From Onchocerca lupi (Eukaryota; Nematoda; Chromadorea; Rhabditida; Onchocercidae), in the NCBI GenBank assembly GCA_028564675.1, contig JAOVVO010000250.1:38882-102881 (forward strand): a stretch of DNA of 64,000 bases, read 5' to 3'. Numbering within the stretch: position 1 is the first letter of the stretch; each line of letters begins with the position of its first letter. Positions 26,194-38,100 of the stretch are shown in pieces. Under the pieces are notes generated by a model. It made no database searches. It was not told the origin of the DNA and saw nothing but the letters and a program-made list of their open reading frames with translations. A program made the translations under genes and the position numbers.

Positions 26194-29100
26194 ATGAATG
26201 GAACTCGAGAAACTTTCGGGAGATTGGTTTGGACGCCAGATCCTAATGATGGTTTCAAATTGTGCAAACTGCGTGATATTGGTAGAGAAACAATGTCTGT
26301 TGAACTGATCGATGATGGATTAGTAGTAAATCTTTTCTATTAATTAACTAAAATGATCAAAATTTTTATTCGTATATACATTGGAATAAAGTTTATCACA
26401 TTTCAAGAATTACTGCTTCCATGAATTGTCATTACTTTATTCTACTGCAACCGGTTTTTTAAAAAGCAAACCATATTATTCTCAAATCAATTACAAGTTA
26501 AATAAGTTCAATAAAAGTGAGAAAAATATATTAAAGAAAATACCATATGCTCTGCATTCATGTATCACCTAATGATCACAAAATTCCTAAGCTTATTGCA
26601 ATGATAGATCTCAGCTCGATACGATGAAATCTTCCCAGCTGAAGAGGATCAGAAAAAGAATGTCGATGACAACTGTAAGTTATATTAAACTTAATTTAAT
26701 TAATTTAGAATTCTTACAAGTCATAACTTTATTCTGGAACTGTTACTATCGGAGATCGCTTCACCATTGCAATGAAATCTTTCCTATCATTCATCAAAAA
26801 CTGCTTCAAAAATTTGGAGATTATTTTACGGCATATATAAATAGATATCGTTTCGAGACATTGAATTGGTTACATTTTATGTAAATGAGTGATTAGATCT
26901 TTCTATAGTGATAGTAGTCGTAATGAAATTTGCATTCAAAAGCTGTCTAGAATGATGTACAGTAATATTGCAAATAATTACAGGTTCGCTGATGTATTTG
27001 AACGAAGCTACTTTGCTGAATAATTGTCGATTACGATATGCGCAAAAACAGATATATGTAAGTATTCACGTGAACAGTTCTTTTTTCCTTACTAAATATG
27101 TACTCTTGACATATTTTGTGAGCTAATTACTCATGAATCTTGCCCCAGCCATCTGCAAAAAATTTTTAGCATACTAAAGTTTCTGTTTCTAATCTCCATT
27201 ATTTCATTCTAGTTTTCGTTCGACTTAAAACAACTTTTAAGAATTATGAAATCAATGCTTCAAATTCTCTCAATGCCAAATAATTATGAATCGGGTAATG
27301 GGAAAAATGTGATAAAACTTAACATAAATAGAAAACATTACAGACGTACGTCGCAAATATCCTGATATCCATCAATCCATACGAGCAAATACCTGATTTA
27401 TATAGCAGTGCAAAAATTCAAAAATATCAAGGGCGATCGATTGGCACTTTACCGCCACACGTTTTCGCTATTGGCAAGTGCTAGATACTATCACTTTTTT
27501 GTAATAAATTTCATCAAAAATGTTTTTCCATCATTTGCAAATATTTGGATTTTTAAATTTAGTAATTATTATTACCATTTAAAAACTAAAATGGCTTTCT
27601 AAATCATGAAACAGATAATAATAGTATTAATTTCATATTGAACAGTGTCTGTCTGTGTTGAATTTCTTAAATTCCAAGAAGTTTTAAAACTATAAGCGAA
27701 ATTTGTTCGACTAAACAATACTAGTTCAATGATACTATTCTAAAATGTCAAATAACTTGTTATACTATTTTTATTTTATTTTTAATAACTTTTGATTTCT
27801 TTATTATTCAAACTGGAACATTTGAAAATAAATTTAGATATTATGTCTTATTCAGCTTTATCATTAAAAAAACTGTCCAATTGCAGCTGATAATGCTTAT
27901 CGTGATATGAAACGAACGAAGCATAGTCAGTCAATTATTGTTTCCGGAGAATCCGGAGCAGGTAAAACGGAATCACAGAAATATATCTTACGATATCTTT
28001 GCGAATCGTGGGGTTCGACTGCAGGTCCCATTGAACAGCGCTTACTAGAAAGTAATATTTTAAATTCAGTATTTTCCCTTTTCTTGTAATATTTTAAACC
28101 GAAATTATGCAAATAAGTAAGGTTTTAGTAATTATATTATAATTATGAAGGTTATTTTTAAGTGATAATATAGGAATTTATAGCTAATCCGATACTGGAA
28201 GCTTTTGGTAATGCGAAAACATTGCGCAACAATAACAGTAGTCGATTTGGGAAATTCGTCGAAATACATTTCAATCCAAAAGTAACCCTTTTTTTTTTTT
28301 CAACTTAATAATTTGATCCATTTCTCGACTACTTTTCTCTAAGAATTATTCAAATGATATATTTTGATCATCATGCGATCAACAACTTACCTAAAACTAT
28401 GATTAAATTAGAATATTGACTGCGAAAAACATGAATAGGAAATTTCGTTATCGAATTTAAAATTATCTGATAATGAAAAACACATTATTGGGCAGTATTG
28501 TTTTCTTTGGAACAGTGAAAGTTTTCATTTCCTGAAAATCTTTGTTTTCCAAAATATAACTTTGAAATGAACAAAAATTTTTAGAATCGATTCTGAATAT
28601 TTTTAACTTTAGAATTCAGTTGGTGGTGGTTTTATCTCACATTATTTGTTGGAGAAATCACGAATATGTCGTCAACTGGAAAGTGAACGCAATTATCATA
28701 TCTTTTATCAATTGATAGCAGGAGCTGATGAACAAATGGCTAAACGTCTTCAACTTAAGCCTCCTAGCTGTTTTAAAGTGTGTGAATAAGAATTTTATGT
28801 TATTCGAAAAATAGATTTCTTTTCCATTCAAGAACAGATTGGAAATTTCTGATATCCACATAAAAATTTTCCGAAGATTTAAGTCTTTTTAGTATCTCAA
28901 GCATGGATGTACCCAATTCTTCAGTGGACTCAATACAGCGAACAAAATAACGAAAGATCGTCGAGGAAAACAAGTAAGTGTATCATTCTTTAAGAATAAA
29001 TTGGAATCTTTTGTAAATATTAATATGTAGGAGAACAATCCATTTTAATTACTGTTGATTAAAAATATCGATTTATTTGATTAGACAAAATGTTCGAAAC

Positions 29101-32100
29101 CTTACCAAGATAAAACAAGCGATCCCTGTTTTATTAAAACTAAACTTAATATATTTTAATGATCGATTTTTTTCAGAATTTGAAAAATTTTCAGAATTTA
29201 AAATAACGGTTAAATAAGGACTGCGTAAAATTGTTAAAATAAAGAATAGCTGGATGGAAATACTAGCATTATAACCTGTGATATGAGGAAATATGATGTG
29301 CAAAATGAATAAATAAATATTGTTAATTTTTGTTAGTTACATCTATCTGAAATTCCATCCCCACATGAACTTCAATTTAGCATTGGTATTTCTTGATTAG
29401 ACTACCTTGTATCTTCTACCAATAATTAATATAGAAATTCTAATTCCTGATTTCATTTTTCATCAATTTAATACTTCTGCTCACTTTAGGATTCGGATTT
29501 ACATGACGAGTTATTGGATGATTATACTGATTTCCAAAGATTGCTTAAAGGGCTTCGCAGTATTGGTTTTGATACACAAGAATTGAATACAATATTTGAT
29601 ATTGTTGGTGCCATATTGCATCTCGGTGATGTACATTTCGTTGAGAATATCGAAGATACGAAAGGTATAGTTGTGAGCATATTTTCTTCCTTAGGATCTT
29701 ATTTTAGCCCAAATGAGAAGAAAATTATTATTTTGACGCAATATGTGCAATATTTTCTATCAAAAGCACTAAAAATTTGACAATTATGAGTGATCTGAGA
29801 TTGAAACCATCTCGCCAGAATCATTCTAATAAACAAAGCAGTATCGATTTTTTTTTTTTAATACAAATTATTATTTGGAAGGTGGATGTATGATTGAACC
29901 GTCCAGCAATGTATCACTTCACTATGCAGCTTCTTTACTTGGGTTAGATGATTATGAGCTGAAAAACGGCCTCACTGTACGGATCATGCAACCTATCAAA
30001 GGAGGTGTTAAAGGTACCATCATCAGGTTGGTTGCTTAGGCCCTTTGTGTGTATTAGAAATATTAAATAGATTTTGGATATTAATAATTACGTTAAATAC
30101 ATTCAAGGGTACCTCTAAAATCGCATGAAGCGTCAGCAGCTCGCGATGCGCTTGCGAAAGCTATCTACAACAAATTATTTGACGCTATCGTCGCACGTAT
30201 CAATAAATGTATTCCATTCAGCGACAGCACTTCCTACATAGGTGTATTGGATATCGCGGGATTTGGTTAGTTGAAATGTCATTACTCTTTTCATTTACAA
30301 ATGCTTTTTATTATATCAGCTCAGTATATCTGGAAAGCTCTGAAAAGATATTCAAATTCATTTTTTTTTAATTTGCCAATAGTTCACTCTCAAAAGCGAA
30401 CTCTACTGAAAATTATTCAAATTAAACTGATAAAACAGATATGCAAATAAAAAAGAAAGAATAGAAAAAGACATATGAATCTAAAAACTAGATGCTATCG
30501 TTTTATGGACAGGTAGAATAAACTGAATATCAAGCAACTATGAAAAAAGGAGTGAAGAAAAACATAAAATCGCATAATTTAATTAATTTTGATTTTAGTG
30601 ATGATTTCATCAATTTTTCTTGCAGAGTTCTTCACAGTGAATTCATTCGAGCAGTTTTGTATTAATTATTGCAACGAGAAACTGCAAAATTTTTTCAATG
30701 ATCGAATTTTAAAACAGGAACAAGAATTGTATGCAAAAGAGGGACTGAATGTTGGACGCATCGATTATAGTGATAATGATGACTGCATTGGTGAGTTTCC
30801 CTCCATAGACCTTTTCTTAAATTTCTAATATTTAAATCATGCGTTTTCTGATTTGGAAATTTGAAAATAAAAATCAGGAAGTTGTAATTTGAATATCACT
30901 ACTTTTTCGTCGTATTTAAAATATTAGCAGCCTAATATTCTCATTGCTGATGCAAATGATAGGTGAGGAATTCTATAGATTTGTTCGAGAGGAAAGTGAA
31001 CGGTTTACTGGATCTGTTGGATGAAGAAGCGCGTCTGCCGAAGCCTTCATCTCATCATTTTACTATGTGCGCCCATCAGCAACTCAAAAATCATTTCCGT
31101 TTGACGGTTATTTTCAATGCTATCATAAGACGAACTTTTTTAGATGTGTCTGATCGTTGAATGATTTCTAATTTCGTTGAAAGATTTCTCGAAGAAAGCG
31201 GATGTGACAAAAACACAACAACAATGTTTGAGTATCAGTAATTCAAAATATCAGGACTTATGTTTACATCAGCTGTTGGTTGAGATTGTCATGGTTTCAC
31301 ATTAAACTAAATTTTACTTTTGGAACGTGGGAAGAAATCTTTTTCATGTATTTCCAAGTGAAAGTTAACCCGATGAACAAAGTGCCGACTAACTAGCTGA
31401 TAACTTTAGTGAGGAACAACATTTTAAAATAATCTGATAAAGGTATATGACAAAGAACGAGCTAGACGTATAATAATATAATTTTATGCATAATCTTTTG
31501 CAATTTTTGCGATCGTATCGCCAAATGAAAATGTTAATACATTCTATGTTGGATAAAATATCAGCAATTAATTATCCATTAATATTTAATGTTCAATCAG
31601 TATAAGATTTATTTTATATGATCAGTTAATGTTATGGTATTTTAAGACGCCACGAAAATCAAAGTTGCGGGAACATCGAGAAATGCGGGATGATGAAGGA
31701 TTGCTCATTCGACACTTCGCGGGTTCTGTTTGTTATCAGACGTCTTTGTTTCTAGAAAAGAATAATGATGCTCTACACACGTCTTTGGAATTATTATTAG
31801 ATAGCAGCAAGTAGATTTTTCATTTTTTTAGCTAGTTTACCTACAGAGAGTTGGATAGTTTTGTCAGGACAGATATGCAACTCAATTGTGAAAAGTTATC
31901 ATGTATAAATAATTTCTCTATTAGATTTCATAAAATAATTTAAATAAGCTCTAAATAGAGTTATTAGACAAAATTGGCGAAATTTCCTCTCATTTCAGAA
32001 TTTAATTAACTTAATTTAGTGCTCCTTTCCTTCGAAGTTTATTCTCGACAAATAACAACAAATCACAGAATGACATTCGCAAGAAGTCATTCTCCAACAA

Positions 32101-35100
32101 GTTAACATTTGCATCAGTCAGTAACAAATTTCGAACACAGCTTATTGAACTACTCAAAAAACTCCATCTTACGGTACCGTTTTTATTTTTTAAAAACTAT
32201 AATTCGAATTATTTACTTTGCCGAATCACAAATCGTCATGAAAAGTCCAAAGGTTCTTGTCAAGTAAGAAAAAGTAATCAAACATTTTTTTCGCTTTTCA
32301 AATATATTACTCAAAACATATCATTTAAGAATAACTCGTTATTGTAAATGTAATGTTCTTGATGCAGAATACAAGTTTTGTGCGATGTATAAAGCCAAAT
32401 TCGAAAATGGAACCGGGTAAATTTGAAGGTGCAATGATATTAAGTCAATTGAAATGTGCTGGCATGACAAGTGTATTGAAACTCATGCAAGAAGGATATC
32501 CTTCTAGGTAACTAATTTCATTAATACAGTTGTTGGCTATATATATATAATAAATTGACATAAATAAATGTGAAAGTGACATTGAGCAAAAAAACGAAAA
32601 TATGGGATAAAAATCAAAATTAATATCTAAGTTTTGCACCTCTTCTTGCAAACTCAAATTTACAAAATCAAAGTTATACCAAAATATGCTTACAGAATAT
32701 CATTTGCGGAATTGTATAGAATGTATGAAAAAATATTATCATCTAAACTTGCTCGGCTTGATCCACGTCTTTTCTGCAAGGTATAACATTTATCATTTAT
32801 TTTCTATCATTTAGAGATTTTCTGATTTTATGTAATTTTCTTCTGACTTTACATATCGCATATTTTTGCAGTGTCTATTCCATGCACTCGGTCTCAACGA
32901 AACAGATTTCAAATTCGGTCAAACGAAAGTATTTTTCAGACCTGGAAAATTTGCTGAATTCGATCAGGTAAATTTTTTTGTGGCCTGTTCAACCATTTAT
33001 GTTTCATTTTGAAAGTGGTTTGAATAAAATCTCGACAAGGGCTTGGAATCTTTAGCTATTCCCTTTGATTCTTAAAAGATAGATAAAAATGCAAAAGGTT
33101 TCTCGAAAGACTATTTCGTCGAGTAAATACCTATTGCTTTTTAGTTCAGTTTTATAATCACTTCTGAGAAAATTCGGTGTGCAGTACAAATCATCGAAAT
33201 TTTTAAAGATGCTTCGGCAAGATCCCGTTCATATGGAAAATTTAATCAAAAAAGTGCAGACTTGGCTTCTACATGTGCAATGGAAGAAAGTACAGTATGG
33301 TGTCCTCTCATGTATCAAATGTATGCTTGTCTTGTTTAAAAAATGTTAAAATCTGCAAATTAAGCATAAATTATTTTGCCAACAACTTGCAGTGCGAAAC
33401 AAAATTTTGTGGCGTGCTGCACAATTTACGCAAATTCAGAGTGCACTGCGTGGATATCTCGCACGGAAAATCCATCGTCCAAGGTTGTTTTATTCTTTAG
33501 ATAATTTTTTTAAGAAAAAGTGCATTAATACATTAATAAAATTTGATTTTGGTCATTCAAGTAAGCATAAGCTCGTTAGAAAGGATATTTAAGAATCAAA
33601 TTTGTATGAAAATTTTTTTGAAGCTATCAATCTATGTAGTCATTTTCTTGAAGTGTTAATTTGAAATTGCAATGTAACAATTTTAGATTACAAATATATC
33701 ATAGAACAAATATGTTACGGGAAAGAATTACGGAATTGGAAAAAATGTTGAACCATTTGTCATCCACCAGCCGAAGCGAATGGTCCTCAGTTATCAAAAG
33801 CATTAACGTCGAAACTGAGCAACTACTCGGAGATATTAAGGTAATATAAAACATTTTATAGAATGAGGATTTTCTCACAAATTTAGTTACGCTTGCTTTT
33901 TTTGAATTAAAGAAACTAAGCATATCGTTTTATGTGACAAGATTTATCAGGCATGATGTTCACATCTATTCTTTAGTGCTTTGTGAAAAATAGTGAAAGC
34001 AACTGCTCTGTTTTAACGGATATTTATAGCTATGCTATGCTTACAATTATTACGTCTGCATACAGCCATTTTATGCCAAAACTTTAAACACTCAGATTAC
34101 TTCTCTTCTCCCTCAGCCCTATCTTATAAGGCTTTTATGTAATTATAATCTACTATAACATTTGCCTCATGCTTCCCTTCTGAGCATCACTTCAGTATTG
34201 GATATAACACCAATGCCAATCATTAAAACTCTAGCTATATTACCGTGATTCTCATTTTGCTCAGATAGATGGAGTAGTTCTTGGTCCTTCTTTATTTTCT
34301 ATTACCTTCGTATCTTTGCCCTGCATTATCGCGACACAGGAATTTGTTGTCCCAAGATCTATATCTATTGCTCTCCCCATAATGAATACTGCCGTGTAAG
34401 GTTATACCAAATCATGGATGTAACATTCTTCTCATAAGATAGCTTGTTAATAATCTCTTAAGTTCTTTTGCAACTAGATTATTTACAAGTTTTGCTAACT
34501 GCTTATTATCTATGCTCTGAATAAGAATTTGAAGTTTTTCATCAATTATGGAATAAATTATAACTTTAATTTTTCTAGAATCAATGAGATCTTCAGCTAT
34601 TATTTCTAGTTTATGGTAATCTAGCTTATCAGTTAAGTATCTTAATTTATCTTTCTCTAAAATATTTACTAGGACCTTGGGAAAGTAATTGAGGAAATAA
34701 TATGTCAGATGGACAGATTTAGCCAAATTGATAGAGTTTACGTAAAACGTAACCATTGAATTCATAACTGGCATACCATCGTCAGTAAATCCAACTGTAC
34801 TTGTTTCTTTTAAAAGTGCCATTTCAATTAACCTTACCTCTGAAGTGGTGATTTTAGCGTAGAATTCAACGTTTACATGTGAAGTTTCAAGCGCTCTACA
34901 TTTTGGAGTTGCATATCTGTTCCTGAATTGAATCAAATGAAAGCTTCCATCGTTAAAAGAGAGCTGCACAAGACATAATCTGTCTCAGCCATGAATCAAC
35001 CCCATTGCCTCTGTTCAACAGCTATAGACCTTATATTATCTGGTATTAAGCTAAATAACTTTCATAATTGATATGCCTATTTTTGACCGCAAAAAGAATT

Positions 35101-38100
35101 GCAGCCGATATTTCAAATACACCATAAACCTCGACTACGTCATAACTGGCATTATCATCTTTCAACTTATCAGTTGCATCTTCAAAGAAAAGCTCCGCTA
35201 TTTTAGAATAATAAACTGAATTCATTAATGTAATTAGCTGATATTATAATAGCTTTTATAGGCTCTTCCACAAAGTTCTCTGAAGAAAATATTAGTTTAG
35301 TTGAGTTTAATTACACAAATTACATGGTTGAATATTAAATACGATAGTTTTTCTGCAGTTACTTCAACTTTTTTTTTTTTTCGAGAAAGATGCAAGTTAT
35401 ATGGTGCCTAAGTTTAATGAGAACAATCAAAAATTCATAGATGACATATATACAGTAATTGAGTATAGTGAAAACAGTTTGATACTAGAGACGAGCTTGC
35501 AACAAAAAAAATTTCTTATCTTGTTTCATTTAATGGGCAAAAGATTTCTAATAAGGAAGTCAATTTGCAAACATTATCAGAAATTGAATCTAAGATAACA
35601 AAGTCATCAGAAATAAGAGTAACTGCTCTTTATAAACGTAATTACCCGTTCGGTCCAATATGTTCTCATACTCTAGGGTTCAAAAAAACAGCAAGGCACG
35701 AGTGAGATGAGAATAGTGACATTGAATATACATACGATAATATATTAAAAGATGAGCCAGGAATATCTGAGCAGGAGTCAGTTCTGAAAACGTATCATGA
35801 GAGAATTGTTGAACATACCACGGCAAGACGGTCAAAATGTGCAGTTGACAACTGACATTGATTTGCAAAAGAAAATTGCAGAAATATTTGAAGATCACAT
35901 GAGCTCAGTAGTTGTAATCAATGTAAATAACGCAGGAATTTTAGCTTATGACAATAATCTCTTTACTAGCAGTTTATCGAATGAAACTTTGGAAAGTCAA
36001 AATATTCCTTCAATACCACTTATAAACTGCAAAAGTCATATTTTCGTTTGTTAGCTAGGTGGAATGAAAGGAAATGTAGGACGAACTTGCAAGCACCATG
36101 TTCTCTTGCTGGTACTAATTTTGTTTTCTACGGTGAAAAACTACTTGCAGCTCTCAATGAACAAAATATTATTTATTTCAAAAATTAGGATTGCTAAAAC
36201 TGGCTCTGTTTAGAAAAAATTACGAATGCTTCTACGAGAAGGATGGTTTTTTAAAGTAGAAAATTATCATGAATTTTCCCATTTTTCTCAAATAAATCAG
36301 GATTATCCCTTTATATAAATTACTCATTACTTAAATAATATAGTCATTTTAAAGATTTTCTTTATCGGCTAATTCATAGAGTCAGCGTTATATGTAAAAG
36401 AGATTGAAGTAGGCTGTTGTAGTGGATTCATGTTATACTAAGATTAGTATAAAAGAGACTCATAAAACCCAACTGGTGGCTGAGAAAGAATTTGAAGCCA
36501 CAACCAAGAGATTATGATCCTCCTGCTCTATCAACTACTCAACCTAATTAAAAACTGTTGTACAGCTTGCAGCAGACAAAAGTCTCTGTTCAAAGCTTTT
36601 AGTATGTGATTTAGAAGAATAATTTTTTAAAAAACATTTCCAGGCATCTAATGGAAAGCTCCTAGACAGTTTGACAAACCATTACGAACAAATATTACAA
36701 AAAATTGATTCCACACTTTCTTCGCTCAGGTTTTTTGATGTTATCTATGTCAAATCAACTTAGATTTTGTTTATTAACGCTTTTGTCATTCTACTTAGAG
36801 AAAAGTATTAACTTTGATAGAGGCTAAACCTCTTTACTTTTAATCCTTTCTATTGATGATGAAAAAAGTATTTCATCAAGCTCAAGTATTCCAATAAAAC
36901 ATATAGACAGCAGTTCGCAAAGGATGAGCAGAAAAAGATCAAAGAAATGGAGGAGAAGCAACGTTTGGAAATGGTCAAAGAAGAGGAAAGAAAACTGGAA
37001 AAACAAAAATTGGAACAACAACGCATCGAGTAATGATAACATTTTGTATAATGCAAAATATGTTTTAGAAACGGTTTTCATGAAAGAAATGAATATTTTG
37101 TAGCATTTGAAATTCGAAATTTTTGAAGGCGAATAAGATTTGAAGAAAAAAGGAAACAAGAAGAGAAGGAATACCGTCGACAACAGGAAATGTTAAGAAC
37201 GCAAAATGAATGCGAAAAAGATATTGAACGCCAGCGGTCAATATTCTAATTAAAAAACTGTGAAGTTATTAAATCTCACCAAGTGATAATTTTCGTGTTC
37301 AAAAATTAATATAATTCCAATCAAAAAAAAAAAAAAAAAATAGAAAGACTTCACTTTTTCTTTACAAATTTGCAATTTTAATTTAGAAATAAACAATTGA
37401 AACAAGAGGAATTGGATGCTGAAATTGCAAGAAGATTAGCGAGGGAAGATTCTACTATACAAATGGTCGAGAATAATACTTCGTAAGATTATGTATTTTT
37501 GGAATTGATTTTTAATAAGAAAGAAAAAACTATCAACTAGATGGTTTGGAATTTATTTTTGTAAGAAAATAACTATTAACTAGACGGTTAATTGTCAATC
37601 ATCGTGTGCAGTGTATATCAAAGAGACTATTAATTGCATGCAGAATGCATAAGTTTTCTTAAAATAATATTGTAAGGCATATTTCGTTGTATAAGATAAT
37701 CAAACCTTATGATATCAAGAATATAATGGATGTTTATGATTTTAAGGCCAGGATGTGTGAAGTCTAGTTATATGGAAACTAAAATTCAAAACAAAAAATT
37801 TGGTTTCGTTTGAGCATCTAATAGCAAACAGGGGATTGCTACTGAAGCAGAAATATAATGAGAGCGGTAGCTGCCTGAAATAAAATCTATTTTTTAATTA
37901 CAAAAGGCTTCCCGATAAAATTTGCCAAGATTTTAGCGGAAAAGAGAAAAGCGTCGACACATCTAAATATGATCTGACGAAATATAAATACGTTGATCTT
38001 CGCGATATCATCAATACATCAACTGGTATTCATTTGTTCATATCTTAAATTTCATAGCATTTGATACTAACTTAGAGGAGAAAATAGCTTCATGATGGTA

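Larger units (their letters stand above)
34261..36544. other. Wolbachia-derived nuclear insertion (nuwt) in myosin VI intron 21
   Basis: A block of at least 2.28 kb with bacterial content lies between myosin VI exons 21 and 22: the dnaK 5' end (minus), an unidentified ORF (minus), a decayed PBP2 gene (plus) and a damaged tRNA-Met (minus). The proteins are alphaproteobacterial in type, and Wolbachia is the usual donor in filarial worms. Stops and frameshifts show the copies are dead. The host intron is 2803 bp, far longer than the other introns of this gene. The left end lies between 33841 and 34261 and the right end between 36544 and about 36600. No insertion sequence or target duplication was seen. 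Confidence 0.85.

Noticed and set aside
33273..33592. Separate small ORFs within myosin VI
   Set aside because: They are exon 20 (IQ motif) read through its flanking introns.
34000..34260. Continuation of dnaK beyond the 39-codon fragment
   Set aside because: Translation of the adjoining minus-strand sequence shows no DnaK motifs. It may be other Wolbachia or host DNA.
36824..37183. 119-codon minus-strand Phe/Leu-rich ORF
   Set aside because: Antisense shadow of the Lys/Glu-rich myosin VI exons 23-24.
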